From Pogona vitticeps (taxonomy: Eukaryota > Chordata > Lepidosauria > Squamata > Agamidae), in the NCBI RefSeq assembly GCF_051106095.1, contig NC_135786.1:198653501-198717500 (forward strand): DNA of 64,000 bases. Reading direction: 5' to 3'. This document shows positions 44,162 through 57,029 of the stretch, piece after piece; the first letter of the stretch is position 1; each line of letters opens with the position of its first letter. The position numbers were made by a program, and so were the translations under genes. Below the pieces are notes generated by a model. It was not told the DNA's origin, did not search any database, and saw nothing but the letters and a program-made list of their open reading frames with translations.

Positions 44162-45308
44162 GAATCATTGAATGCTATTGGCAACTCTAAAGACAAGCTC
44201 CCTGGTGAAATCTGTTGAAGCCAAATGGTATAAGCTCCAAGACACCTAAAAATGGGTTAGCCTCTATTCATTCTCCCCATTATTGCCATGAAAACTAGTT
44301 GTCTAGGGACCTCTGTTGGATGCCTGATCATTCAGCAACCTTTGGATATCAAAGTCCCCAAGAATGCCATGAACCTTGCTACTGCCTCTTCCCCATTGGT
44401 TTATAATAGGACTGAATAAAACAGTGCCAAATGGTTGGTTAGCTTGCTGTGCCCTGCTGTTGAATAATCCACATCCCAGGGACAGGACAGTTATCAAAAG
44501 TCCCCATTAGTTCATATTTCATCATCTGCACATAGAAGTTCTGGCCAAAGTAATATGTACAGTATATCTCCCATCAGTCTTGCTTCCCTGCTCTGTGATT
44601 TCATTGCCAACCATAAAACCGTTTCACATTTTAAAAGGCAGAGGCTGACTTATCACTCAATGATGCTGCAAAATAAATCTGTCTCGACCATAATTAAAAG
44701 CAAATTACTTCCACACAGCCCCTGCAATGAACACTAAATACAGGAAACAAACAGTATATTGATTTCTTGCTGATCTCTAATAAGCACTGCTGGCTCTAGG
44801 ATGCTGGTGGTCTTAGGCAAGACACACTCAGTGGGGCTTTTTAACCTGGAAGAGAGGTGGGAGGTGCAAACTATGTTATCTACTTGTATAGTTTATAATC
44901 TCTGTACTCGGAGGGATGTCTTTTATCAGGAGAAGCCCGGGCCAGCTCTTGCATTAGATGGCGTGAGGTACTCACTTCAGACAACAGACTGCCCAGATTT
45001 TCAAGTTTGATGTGACCAACTCTGGAGCTTGACTGCTTTTGGGGAGAAGAGTACTAGCTGCTGTGTGTAGCCACCACTGCTCTTCACGAGGCCTGTTCAC
45101 CCATGCTCTCCCTCACACTCAAAAACAGGGAGGCAAGACAAACAAGGATGAAAGAATGGAGGGGTGATGGCAGTGGTTGCAAAGGCCATGGTGTGATAGT
45201 GACACCCCTGCTGCTGCTCCTCCCTCTCCCAACTTAGGTAGTGCAGATGAGAAAGGGTTCCACCAGAGAGAAGACCCATCCCCATATCATCACCGGATAG
45301 TGTGGCTC
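44162..45308. other. Noncoding stretch
   Basis: Nothing supported. Confidence 0.5.
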
Positions 45309-45316
45309 ACTCAATA

Positions 45317-45454
45317 CAGTTGTTCTTAACCTTGGGTAAACCAGGTGTTCTTGGACTGAAATTCCCAGAACTCTTCACCACCAGCTATGTTGGTTGGGGT
45401 TCCTGTGATCTGCAGTCCAAGAACACCTGGGTTACCCAAGGTTAAGAACCACTG
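45317..45454. mobile_element. hAT-like MITE, perfect 8-bp TSD
   Basis: Palindromic element: CAGTTGTTCTTAACCTTGGG at the left and its near complement ending GGTTAAGAACCACTG at the right, arms about 40 bp. The 8-bp duplication ACTCAATA is exact at 45309-45316 and 45455-45462. No coding capacity; depends on a hAT transposase elsewhere. Confidence 0.92.
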
Positions 45455-45462
45455 ACTCAATA

Positions 45463-46700
45463 CATTGTGCTGCCTGAGAAAAAGATTAAGATTTCACCAT
45501 GATAATGCTATTGCATGTAAAAAGCTGGTCAAACTGGTGATCAAATGTTACTTCACTGACAAAGAGAATGTCAGCAGGCTGGTTTAGATGGCACAAGACA
45601 GTCCCAATGGTACACACAGTCTGTCCTTCAACAGTTCAACATCCATTGGCTGAGCACTCATTGCATTTTGCCTAATGGGAAGTTTGGCCTTTTTCTTAGG
45701 ATGTGGCACAGATAAAACACTTAATTACTCCAAAAATCTTAGTGAATAATTGGGTTTATTTGGAGAAAATGTTGTTTTTCAGATAATGCTGCAGCCCTTT
45801 GTAGATGAGGAAGTTAGGCATTGAACTCAGTTGTGCTTACTTCTGAGCAAATGTGAGAGGATGCTGTAAATATTCTAATCTAGTGTCTTAATATATGAAC
45901 TTGTCTTTCAGTAGCAAATGTTAGAGATTAAACCCAGCATTCTCCCTGAGAACCAATTCAAATGCTTGAGAGATTTTATCTCCCATCAAAAGCTTGCATA
46001 TGAAAAGTTGACATATCAGGAAGGCAGCTTTTAGCCTTACACATTATCCTGACATATTAGATTTCCCATGTCAAACAGGAGTCTGAAGTGGGAGTGATTT
46101 AGGCAATCAACGTACTGCGTAAATTCTGAAAGTGGCATGGTCTGAGGTATATACTATATGCATGCTTCCACATTTGAATTAACTTTGTGAGCCCTCTTCT
46201 AAACATAAGGGTTTTTTTTAAAAAAAAAAAGATAGAAGATTTTACATACAAATTACCCTGTGTCAAAATAATATGTATGGGAGCTATCAGATGGGCATTT
46301 AGCCTGCTCCTTGGTCCACTGTGGGAATGAGTCAATTCACTCCTTTTTAGGGGAGATCCAGCAACATAATCACTGTAGCAAACCAAATTGTCCCCAGGCA
46401 TTCCGGTGCACACTTTTCTGGCCCGTATCAGGGGCTTCTGCTTTTTTGGCAGCTGTAGGATCACTCTGGTTTGGTCATTTCCAAAGTGTGTGATCAATGA
46501 GAATGGGCCAAAAGTGAGCCTTGCAGTTGTAAAGGCTCCTTTGGCCATCAATTTGCTATAGCATGAAGTGGCTTCAGAAGAGAGCTGAAGCCATTTCATG
46601 ATATTGGCAAATTAAACACTTCCTTTGCTCCTTCTTTGGGGTTTGGGCAGGGAAGTGAATTCTGTTACTCTATTATTCCAATGCAGATATGCAGCACCAC
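45463..46700. other. Noncoding stretch
   Basis: No supported gene; the open frame at 46099-46599 on the reverse strand has no domain. Confidence 0.5.
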
Positions 46701-46707
46701 TTATAAA

Positions 46708-46796
46708 CAGGGAGGAAGGGAGGAAGGAAGGAAGGGAGGGAGGGACGGAGGGAGGGAGGGAGGGAGGGAGGGAGAGAGAGAGAGAGAGAGAGAGAA
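46708..46796. repeat. Purine microsatellite (GGAA/GGGA/GA)n
   Basis: All-purine run passing from GGAAGGAA through GGGAGGGA to (GA)n. Open frames on both strands here are low-complexity artefacts. Confidence 0.95.
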
Positions 46797-46849
46797 CTTC
46801 CTCCCAGTACCAGGAGGGCACAATGAGAGGCTTGCCCCCCCCCCTTTTC

Positions 46850-48240
46850 CCTGAATTAATCTTAAAGATCCAGTGGAGAAACTGCTCACAGCCTAAAGCA
46901 AGCCTTGCAGCTGTCAACCAAAGCAAGCTTTGCTGCAGACTCAGTTGCAGACCCCTGTCGACCCAAGTGAGTGCTGATTACTGCCCCCTTCAAATCTCTA
47001 CACAGAGATGGTGCTACACACATGTTCAGAAATGATTCAAAGCAACCTTCTCTTCTTTCCCATTCTCTATATGTTTCCAAAACCTGTTACAGCTACAGAG
47101 ACAGGGGAAATTATTTTCTTGGGTCTACAACTCTCAATATCCTACACACATGCTGGTAGTGTGCTTCTAGAAGCTGTAGTTCAAAAATCTGTGTTTCTCC
47201 ATCTTTGTTTAGGCATTCAAAGAAAGCATATAAGTATACGGCATGGGGCATGGAATAGGAACAAACATGTGGACTCCCTTCTTCCAGTCCATTTCACCCT
47301 GAACCCTTTTGAACTGAGCAAAAGAGTCTGAAGTGAGATTCTAAGATGCTAAGGGTGAATTGCCATCCATCGGAGGTTTCACCTTTTGCTAGGAAAAACG
47401 GGGCTGGAGGGCCACAAGACATCCCCCTACTCCCAAGGAAGCCCATTGGAATGCTATAATAATTACTTAGGCAAAACAGGCGCTTCTCAATATTTTGTCA
47501 TTAAAAGATAGTGTGGTTAGCTATATCCATAAATTTTTGTGTATGTGTATGTGAATGTCAGACCACAATTACATGAGATAAACTCGATTTTAAGGAAGGT
47601 AGGAAGCTTTTCAATAAAAACAAACTACTACATTTTCTCCTTCTGTTTGATGGCTTAGGAGAGAGGTTTAAACCCAAGCCACTTGTAATTCACCAGCAAT
47701 ATACAATAGACTCTAGTTGAAGGCACTATAAAACTTGTTTATGAGCTCTCAGAGGGTAAAAAAATTGAGTTTTATTTTAAATTGTGCAGAAGAAGCGGCA
47801 GCTTATAAGCTCAAGGTCTGATTTTGTGCTGCCTTGCAGTCTGTGGCTTCACTGAATTATACAGAAGTTATACTGAAGCCATAGCCAACAGTGTGGTTGT
47901 AACTGAAGGCAAAGTGAGTGCATGGAAGGCTTTGCCCCACAGATGTGGTGTGAAGCCCCACTGCCAGATCAAGTGCAATAATTTATTTACATTTTCTCAT
48001 CTGAGAATGACAGAATACTGTGGTAGATTGCATAATTCTGCTTTATTTGCACTGCTTTGGATATAAATTACTTGTTTTATGTGAGTGTGAAGATATTATG
48101 GGGAGGTATTAGTGATCACATTCATCATTACAAGAAAACCAGATGGTTAGCATGAAAATTTTTGTGTTGGTGTGTGCATCCTCATCTTTGCCACCAACAA
48201 CAATTTTGCCACCTGTGCCATCGCCACCACCTGTCAAAAC
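46850..48240. other. Noncoding stretch
   Basis: No supported gene. A possible short exon at 47840-47913 was considered and not accepted. Confidence 0.5.
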
Positions 48241-48243
48241 AAG

Positions 48244-48470
48244 GCCAGTCACAGACAGCAGGCTAGCAGGGGGTGATCAGACTGGTGTGGGGGCAATCAG
48301 GTTGGCAGGGGGCAACTGAGGGGCCAGGTGGGCAGGTGAAAGGGTAAGTGGGCGATTGGGCTGGCAGGGTCCAATTGGGCAAGCAGGCAGGCATGTGACT
48401 GGGCTGGTGAGGGGGCAGTCAGGCTGGAGGAGGACAATAAGATATGTGACTGAGTGGGCGGGTGAGTGAG
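48244..48470. repeat. Degenerate G-rich minisatellite
   Basis: Words such as GGCTGGCAGGGGGCAA, GGGCAATCAGGTTGGCAGG and GTGACTGGGCTGGTGAGG repeat with variable spacing (roughly 25-35 bp units). Confidence 0.7.
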
Positions 48471-49425
48471 TTTTTCTTATCCTGTTCTAATGACTCTATT
48501 CCACATCTTTCTCAAAATGAATGTACCTTTGGAGGAGGAGCAATAAATCTCACTCCCCTGGCACATTACTTTGTGTGTGCATGTACCTCACGTGTACAAT
48601 TACATTTGAGTCTCTCTTTCTCTTTTTTTTAACAGCATCCAATACAATAGCAGTTTTTACTAGTCACATCTACAGAGGGGTCTGAGAAGCTGATTTGTCC
48701 CTCCACCCATCCAAGACTCAAACAAAATGTGCATTCATCTTTGTAGTAATAATGTCTTAGGAATCAGATGCAAGAAGTCCATCTGAAGGGGTCTGAAGTT
48801 AAATGTATTTCTTTAGCAACACTTGCAGGACACATTTGTCCATGTTGAGTTGGCAGATTCTGCCTTATGGTGACTGAAGATATCAAATTTGCCAGGAAAT
48901 GCACTGCCTACCTGGATCTACTTACTGACTGCTGTTTCATACCAATATTTAGCACAGTAAGTATGATGATGTTACAAATGTACTTCTGAAGTAAAGTGCA
49001 ATACTGGAAACAAAAATGCAATTCCATTTTTTTAATTAAACTAAAAATACAAACAATTAAAAAAACTAAATATTTTTTTAAAAAACACGTAAACATTACA
49101 ATGATATATAATATGAAAAATTCAATTCTTTGGACTGTCTCTAGTTGTGGATTTGCCCCAGTGGACATTGAGGCTCTATTTTCATTGCCTTGTGTACCAT
49201 ATTCCATTTCATTTTGTCAGGTCCCTCAGCTTTCAGAAACAGCCGTTCAGGGTGTGCAGAGTGTAAGTGGCCACAAAGAGTAATCCAAAACCAGGCACCC
49301 TGCCAGGTGAAAATGGAAGCGAAGCAAAGATATTAGCAGGTACTGTATACCTCCTTTTATGCCTGTAACTAAAGAGAGAATCATTCTGATGTAAAGTGGG
49401 TATTATAGCATTAATAGCTATTCTT
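48471..49425. other. Noncoding stretch
   Basis: AT-rich, no supported gene. Confidence 0.5.
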
Positions 49426-49493
49426 ACCTAAATATCCCCTTCATGGATTGCTGCCTTGTCGTGGCGAAGGGGCTTGAGTAACTCAGAGAAGCT

Positions 49494-50393
49494 ATGGGCT
49501 ATGCCGTGCAGGGACACCCAAGACGGACAGGACATAGTGGAGAGTTCCGACTAAATGCAATCCACCTGGAGTGGGAAATGGCAATGCCACTCCAGTATCT
49601 TTGCCAAGAACGCCCCATGATCAGAAACAAAAGACTAAAAGATATGATGCTAGAAGATGGGCCCCTCAGGTTGAAAGGCGTCCAACATGCTATTGAGGAA
49701 GAATGGAGGACAAGTACAAGTAGCTCCAGAGCTATTGAAGTGGTTGTGCCAAAGCCGAAAGGACGCTCAGCTGTGGACGTGCCTGGAAGTGAAAGGAAAG
49801 TCCAATGCTGCAAAGAAAAATACTGCATAGGAACCTGGAATGTAAGATCTATGAACATTGGGAAGCTGGAGGTGGTCAAACAGGAGATGGTAAGAATAAA
49901 CATCGACATCTTGGGCATCAGTGAACTAAAATGGACAGGAATGGGCGAATTCAGCTCAGATGATTATCATATCTACTATTGTGGGCAAGAATCCCGTAGA
50001 AGGAATGGAGTAGCCTTCATAGTTAACAAAAGAGTGGGAAAAGCTGTAATGGGATACAATCTCAAAAATGATAGAATGCTGTCAATACGAATCCAAGGCA
50101 GACCTTTCAACATCACAATAATCCAAGTTTATGCACCAACCACCAGTGCTGAGGAGACTGAAATTGAACAATTTTATGAAGATTTACAGCACGTTCTAGA
50201 ACTGACACCAAAGAAAGATGTTCTTCTCATTCTAGGGGACTGGAATGCTAAAGTAGGGAGCCAAGAGATAAAAGGAACAACAGGGAAGTTTGGCCTTGGA
50301 GTTCAGAACGAAGCAGGACAAAGGTTAATAGAGTTTTGTCAGGAGAATAAGCTGGTCATCACAAACACACTTTTCCAACAACACAAGAGGTGA
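49494..50393 (+). pseudogene. BovB endonuclease (APE-like) domain
   Basis: N-terminal part of the BovB protein. It nicks target DNA to prime reverse transcription. AP-endonuclease motifs appear in order: GTWNVRSM (near 49830), LGISELKWTG (near 49911), RRNGVAFIVNK, ITIIQVYAPT (near 50113) and LLILGDWNAKVG (near 50224), with the catalytic Asn, Glu and Asp-Asn residues all visible. Coding begins at an ATG near 49494 in the element's early part. The frame ends at a TGA at 50391-50393, where the family has an arginine (RRLYTW); a CGA-to-TGA change explains it, consistent with CpG decay. The next segment to about 50520 continues the family text in the same frame. Confidence 0.9.
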
Positions 50394-50593
50394 CTCTATA
50401 CATGGAAATCACCAGATGGGCAATATTGAAATCAGATTGATTATATTCTCTGCAGCCAAAGATGGAGAAGCTCTATACAGTCAGCAAAAACAAGACCTGG
50501 AGCTGACTGCAGCTCTGATCATCAGCTTCTTATAGCAAAATTCAAGCTTAAACTGAAGAGAGTAGGAAAACCACTGGACTACTCAGGTATAAT

Positions 50594-52632
50594 CTAAACC
50601 AAATACCTTATGAATACACAGTGGACGTAAAGAACAGATTTAAGGAACTCAATTTGGTGGACAGAGTGCCTGAAGAATTTTGGATAGAGGCTCGTAACAT
50701 TGTACAGGAGGCAGCAACAAAAACCATCCCAAAGAAAAGGAAATGCAAGAAAGCAAAGTGGCTGTCCAATGAGGCCTTAGAAATAGCAGAAAGGAGAAGG
50801 GAAACAAAATGCAAGGGAGATAGGGAAAGCTACAGAAAATTGAATGCAGACTTCCAAAGAATAGCAAGGAGAGACAAGAGGGCCTTCTTAAATGAACAAT
50901 GCAAAGAAATAGAGGAAAATAACAGAAAAGGAAAAACTAGAGGTCTGTTCAGGAAAATTGGAGATATTAGAGGAACATTTTGTGCAAAGAGGAACATGAT
51001 AAAGGACAAAAATGGGAGGGACCTAACAGAATTAGAAGACATCAAGAAGAGGTGGCAAGAACACACAAAGGAATTATATAAGAAAGATTTGGATATCCCG
51101 GACAACCCAGACAATATAGTTGCTGATCTTGAGCCAGACATCCTGGAGAGTGAAGTCAAGTGGGCCTTAGGAAGCCTGGCTAACAACAACGCCAGTGGAT
51201 GTGATGACATTCCAGTAGAACTATTTAAAATCTTAAAAGATGATGCTCTTAAGGTGCTACATTCAATATGCCAGCAAGTTTGGAAAACTCAACAGTGGCC
51301 AGAGGATTGGAAAAGATCAGTCTACATCCCAACCCCAAAGAAAGGCAGTGCCAAAGAATGCTCCAACTACCGTACAATTGCACTCATTTCACACGCTAGC
51401 AAGGTTATGCTCAAAATCCTACAAGGGAGGCTTCAGCAGTATGTGGACCGAGAACTCCCAGAAGTACAAGCTGGATTCCGAAGGGCAGAGGAACTCGAGA
51501 CCAAATTGCTAACATGCACTGGATTATGGAGAAAGCCAGAGAGTTCCAGAAAAATATTTACTTCTGCTTCATTGACTATGCAAAAGCCTTGGACTGTGTG
51601 GACCACAGCAAACTATGGCAAATCCTTAAAGAAATGGGAGTGCCTGACCACCTTATCCGTCTCCTGAGAAACCTATATGTGGGACAGGAAGCAACAGTTA
51701 GAACTGGACATGGAACAACTGATTGGTTCAAAATTGGGAAAGGAGTACGACAAGGCTGTATATTGTCCCCCAGCTTATTTAACCTATATGCAGAATACAT
51801 CATGCGGAAGGCTGGACTGGAGGAATCCCAAACTGGAATTAAATTGCCGGAAGAAATATTAACAACCTCCGATATGCAGATGATACCACTCTGATGGCAG
51901 AAAGTGAGGAGGAATTAAAGAACCTTGTAATGAGGGTGAAAGAGGAGAGTGCAAAAAATGGTCTGAAGCTCAACATCAAAAAAACTAAGATCATGGCCAC
52001 TGGTCCCATCACCTCCAGGGAAATTGAAGGGGAAGATATGGAGGCAGTGACAGACTTTACTTTCTTGGGCTCCATGATCACTGCAGATGGAGACAGCAGC
52101 CACGAAATTAAAAGATGCCTGCTTCTTGGGAGGAAAGCTATGACAAACCTTGACAGCATCTTAAAAAGCAGAGGCATCACCTTGCCAACAAAAGTCCGAA
52201 TAGTCAAAGCTATGGTTTTTCCTGTAGTGATGTACGGGAGTGAGAGTTTGGACCATAAAGAAAGCAGACTGCCGAAGAATTGATGCTTTTGAATTGTGGT
52301 GCTGGAGGAGGCTCTTGAGAGTCCCCTGGATTGCAAGGAGAACAAACCTATCAATTCTAAAGGAAATCACCCCTGAGTGTTCACTGGAAGGACAGATCCT
52401 GAAGCTGTGGCTCCAATACTTTGGCCATCTCATGAGAAGAGAAGACTCCCTGGAAAAAACCTTGATGTTAGGAAAGTGTGAAGGCAAGAGGAGAAGGGGA
52501 CGACAGAAGATGAGATGGCTGGACAGTGTCTTCGAAGCAACCAACATGAAATTGATACAACTACGGGAGGCAGTGGAAGATAGGAAGGCCTGGCGTGCTC
52601 TGGTCCATGGGGTCATGAAGAATCGGGCATGA
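50594..52632 (+). pseudogene. BovB reverse transcriptase and C-terminal region
   Basis: Copies the BovB RNA at the nicked target; probably also serves Sauria SINEs. In order: IPKKRKCKKAKWLSNEALEI, WALGSLANNNASGCDDIPVE (near 51157), WPEDWKRSVYIPTPKKGSA, NYRTIALISHASK, LPEVQAGFR (near 51455); after a 1-base loss near 51480, CFIDYAKALDCVDH and GVRQGCILSPSLFNLYAEYI; after another 1-base loss near 51845, YADD at 51873-51884 followed by TTLMAESEEEL, KNGLKLNIKKTKIM, FTFLGSMITADGD; after an inserted base near 52246, AFELWCWRRLLRVPW and FGHLMRREDSLEKTLMLGK. All RT blocks including YADD are preserved; only frame is lost. Confidence 0.92.
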
Positions 52633-52762
52633 CTAAACGACTAGACGATGACCTAAATATATCTCCCCCCCCCCAATGAACTTTGATTATGTTTTCCAAT
52701 AGTCATATGTTGTTCCTGGAAAAAAAAGGCTTTGCAATTGCTGTCCCGCAAGTGTTGCTAAT

Positions 52763-52829
52763 TTCAAGCCCCAATCCACCCTCAATGACAATGTTTCAAA
52801 TTGTCATTGAGGGTGGAGTGAGGCTTGAA
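52763..52829. repeat. 30-bp-arm hairpin, 7-nt loop, next to BovB
   Basis: Arms 52763-52792 and 52800-52829 match at 28 of 30 positions (ATCCACCCTCAATGACAAT side). No terminal motif of a known transposon; may be a template-switch product. Confidence 0.9.
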
Positions 52830-52920
52830 ACAAAAAATATTGTTTTTCTTAATTGGATGAAAATTTGAAATGCTGGACTTATTAAAAAAGAAAAAAAGAA
52901 AAAGAAAAAGAAAAAGGAAA

Positions 52921-53148
52921 GTGTGCTGCATATATACCACTTCATAGCGATTCAAGCACTCTCTGGGTGGTTTACAAGTTAATTATGCAAGCTACACATT
53001 GCCCCCCCCCCAGCGAACTGGGTACTCATTTTAGTACCCAAAAGGACAGAAGGCTGAGTCAACCTTGAGCCAGCTATGTGGGATTGAACCCCAGGTCATG
53101 AGCACAGTTTTGGCTGCATTACAGCAGTTTAACCACTGCACCATGAGG
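52921..53148 (-). mobile_element. tRNA-derived SINE
   Basis: Sister of 28311-28563. Reverse complement: head CCTCATGGTGCAGTGGTTAA, GGTTCAATCCC B box, G run, AAACCACCCAGAGAGTGC tail. The (AAAAAG)n stretch at 52885-52919 is its 3' tail region. Confidence 0.82.
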
Positions 53149-53189
53149 CGTATATGACTAATTGGTTCGATTAGTGGAGGACTGATTTT

Positions 53190-54190
53190 TAGTTTAGTGG
53201 GCTGTGTGGATGATGAGAAGCTATGGGTTGTTCGGAAAGAAATTGGTGTACGTTAGCACTTGATTGTCCTGATGCATAATCTGTATTGCAGACAAGATGC
53301 TCTTATTAGGACAGAATATGGAGAAAGACAATGATTTCCTGTAGGCAAAGGTGTCAGACAAGGGTGCATTTTATCCCCTTATCTGTTAAGTCTGTATGCA
53401 GAACATATACAGAAAGCCAAACTAGATCAAGATGAAGGAGGAGTAAAAATTGGAGGAACCAAACATCAGTAATTTAACATATGCAGATGACACCATTTTA
53501 CTGGCAGAAAGCAGCAATGACTTCCTACCATAAGTGATAGAAGTAAGTGCCAAAGCAGGAATGCAGTTGAACATTAAGAAGCTAAAAATCAGAAGAACTA
53601 CACAAATTTAAAGCTGAAAATGAAGAAAACGATGTAGTGATTTTGTATACCTTGGTTCACTCATCAATCCAAAAGGAGACTGCAGCCAGAAAATCAGAAG
53701 AAAACTCAGAAAAGCAACAATGAAGGAATTAGAAAAAAAAAGATGTGTCACTGGAGACCAAGAACAAGATCATCCATCCTATTGTATGAATCACCATGTA
53801 TGGGTGTGAAAGCTACTCAGTGTTTTGTTGTTTTTTTTTAAGCTAGAATGGAAAAAGTTATTCATTTGAAGTACACTGCTGGAAGAGAGCTTTGCAAATA
53901 CCCTGGACTACTAGAAAGAGAAACGGATGAATCCTATATTAAATCAAGTCTGAATTTTCTGAAGTTGTTCTACTTTGGACACATCATGAGAATTCAGAAT
54001 TCTCGGGAAAAGGCAATAATGGTGAGGAAAGCAGTAGGAAAAGAGGAAGACAAATAAGACTCCTTAAAGGAAGCCATAGTATTGAGTTTGCAGGAGTTGA
54101 GCACAGCTGTGGAGGACAGGATTTTGGAGATTGCTCATTCATAGGTTTGTCATAAATTTGAGGCAACATGAGAGCACGTAACAACAACAG
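53190..54190 (+). mobile_element. Old RTE-type LINE fragment
   Basis: Decayed C-terminal reverse transcriptase: FDCVDDEKLW-type text near 53205, VRQGCILSPYL-type near 53355, a YADDT-type site near 53481, then FVYLGSLINPKGDCSQKIRR near 53645 and FYFGHIMRIQNSREKAIM near 53970. Many stops and frameshifts; diverged from BovB and similar in style to the fragments at 28030 and 30088. Confidence 0.75.
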
Positions 54191-57025
54191 TGGAGGGCTT
54201 ATGATTTGCCTTCTTTTTAGTTTTAAAGAGTACTCTCAAGTATTAAATCTTCCTAATTCCTAAGAGAAAGATAATGAAATTAATTATAATCACAGCAATA
54301 ATGCCTGAATCCTTTTCTGAATTCTTGACAACAACAGCAAGCAATGCAGCTAAATCCGGGCATGATGTACACATAAAGGTGGCAGAAGTGTGAAGCTGAA
54401 TTTTGGAAGCTAGGTTTTTATCTGACCCGAACTGGGCATTTTGTATTATTTTCCCAACCACAAACACTGCACTAGTGTGATTTTTTTGCCTGGTGTGTAG
54501 CAACAGCAGTCATTTCCAAATGTTTAATGCTAGCTTGGCTTTTCAGTTCTCAAGTTCTAAACAGCACTGCAGAGCCATTAAGAAGACCATGAATCAGACC
54601 ACTGCCACAGAATCCTAAAGCAGAACACAGACAATATGTGGCACTTTATTCAGCTAACAAGGAGAGCCTTTCTATAGTCATTAGTCTCACCTTGGTTTTC
54701 AGAGCTGATCTTCCAGTCATGTTAAGGGAAAAGGTAATAATTTTTGGGGAAGTACATAAAGCTGTTATAATACATATTGTTTGGTTATCTATGCACAGTG
54801 AAGTAATGTAGTCTTTGCTAGAAATAGAGAGTTTGGGAAGTTACTTTAAAAGTAATTGCAGTTATATCCTAAGGTCTCAACAGTAATTAGTTACAGTTAC
54901 TGTTAGAAACTTTGTTTTTTTATTATGCATGATTAACTTTAATAGGCCCTATTAATTATTTTTAGCGAAAAATCAGAATGCTACAAGATGCTGATCTATG
55001 GTGCAAAATGCACCTAAATTGTGAAATCATGCAACACCTGAAACAACAATTGAAACAATTACATTTATACCTCAAAACATGGAGCTATTCCTCATTAAGT
55101 TAAAATTTTACTGTAACTTAGTTATATTTTGTTCTTTAAAAAATGGAATTCTGGGAAACACATTGGTAGGAAATTGCCTCTAAGTTCTGGACATGAGTGG
55201 CATTTGATTATGCATATAGAGCTATATTGTCTCAGTCACTTGTTCAAATGTAAAGCACAATTCCAGGTCAAAATTAGTTGTGATGGTGATGTTCTAAGGC
55301 CAGAATCCTGCATATGTAGAGCATGACATTCTGCCAACAGAGTTGTGCAATTTCTGGATTGCCACTGCAAAAGCTGAGAGAGCTTCACTTTCAAACCAAC
55401 AAGGCTTAACACTTGTACAAGGGATTACTGGGTATCTCCTTGTACAAAATGCTGAAAACATTGGGCTACTCTTGCAACGGATTGTTGAACAGGTTGTGTT
55501 GCTCTTGCCCTTTCTTCTCCTTTTGCCTCCCTCACTGCTGCCGCTGTGCACCTCCTTGCTCCACCTAACTAGCTGTTTCTGTTCCTCCTTTTGTCTTGAC
55601 ACTGCCACCAGCACTGCAGAGCCATTAAGGACTCTTTCCTTTCCCTCTCCTTGCCTCACTGAAAAATGAATGGGGGAGAAATAAAACAAAATAACCCAAA
55701 ACAGATGCTCCCTGGTGGGGGTGGGGGGTAAGTGAAAAACAAAACAAAAAAGAGGTACTTCCCAAAAATGAAACTAAAACAGAAATGAAAGTTTCTACCA
55801 TGCACTTCTGTAGCCACCACACATTGCCTAATAATCCAGCTGGCCTATGGAAATGGTTTCATTCAAAAATAGAATGGTTGCATAATTGAGGAACACAGAA
55901 CTTTACTCCACTCCATCGCTAATCCTAATTTACTCCTCTACAGACTCTTTCTTCAGTAATTTTCTTCTCAGGTTGAACTCTGATACAGAAAATAGTCTTG
56001 GGGAAATTTTCCAAGAGGTAGCCATATTAAGTCTCTTAAAAATTCATCAGTAAACACAAAAATATTGTGAAACGTTTAAGACTAACAGATTTGTTTCAGT
56101 GTGAGCGTTTGTGGATTACATGGCAAATGCAATATTGGCAAAAGCCATAGGTTGTGGTGGTGAAGATACAGAGGCACAGGACATAAACATTCAAAGTGGT
56201 AATGGGATTATTTACACATCTAATATGTTTTCAGAATGTCAATTAATTAATATAGTCAATAGTCTAGCATTACAGCTGTCTCTGAAATGGGAAGAATTCT
56301 ACTTCCTGGGAGGTGTTGGTTCTTCCTGAATTAACTTATGATCCTGAGAGCAGAGTTTTTGCCATTGAACGCAATCATTTTTCTGAACATAATTTGTAGA
56401 CAAATGTTTACCAGGAGAAAAATGAGTAGGGTAAAATACAATGGTGATATGGAACTGTTTCTATCACAGCTAACTTGGATCTCAAAGCATGTGTTGTGAT
56501 GTTTAAACAATACACTTTTATTGCATAGATTGACAGTAACTCTTAGAAGTGAAGCAGTTACCTCTACTTGGTTACTTTTTTTGGACAACAAGGATGTGAT
56601 TGATTTATACAGTATCTCAAAGCTAACCATGAGTTGTTACAAAAGTTATATTTTGGTGTAATGTGTTTTCTAGCTATTTGCAAAAGTAACTGTATCAGGA
56701 TATTTTAAGAGGCATCTTGACATGAATGTTGAAGCTTTGTGCCAAACACTTTTCGACCCTCAGTGGCAAAAGAAGTATTATTGCATTTTACCTTTTCATA
56801 TTTGCATTTTCAAGATACAGTATAAGAACGGACTGCTGGAACAAAGCACAGAGTATTTTCTGGTATTTCTAGGTGCATTGGTAACAACAACACAGCATAC
56901 TAATAATACAGCAAATTGCTTCTGCAAGCAAATAAGATAATGACAACAGCAACCTGGCTGCAACAAAGTACTAAAGAACGTAACTGGTTCCTTTTTAATG
57001 GTGATATCCCAAGCACTGTTCCTTC
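54191..57025. other. Noncoding stretch
   Basis: No supported gene. Frames around 55294-55822 are C/T- or A-rich without domains. Confidence 0.5.
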
Positions 57026-57029
57026 TTAA

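Larger units (their letters stand above)
49436..52650 (+). mobile_element. Full-length BovB (RTE) LINE with perfect TSD
   Basis: A 3.2-kb non-LTR retrotransposon, the usual BovB length. The 5' end CCTTGTCGTGGCGAAGGGGC and the 3' end CATGACTAAACGACTAGACG are both present. Exact 10-bp target duplications ACCTAAATAT lie at 49426-49435 and 52651-52660. It encodes endonuclease then reverse transcriptase but is disabled by one nonsense change and at least three frameshifts. Intact ends and TSD with few lesions indicate a young insertion. BovB is a hallmark of squamates and is known for horizontal transfer among vertebrates. Confidence 0.95.

Noticed and set aside
46612-46926. Open frames on both strands around 46.7 kb
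   Set aside because: They translate a purine microsatellite (Ser/Leu/Pro or Glu/Arg/Gly runs).
47840-47913. Possible 74-bp exon (CGFTELYRSYTEAIANSVVV) between AG and GTGAGT
   Set aside because: Weak pyrimidine tract, weak donor, no neighbouring exon and no recognised protein.
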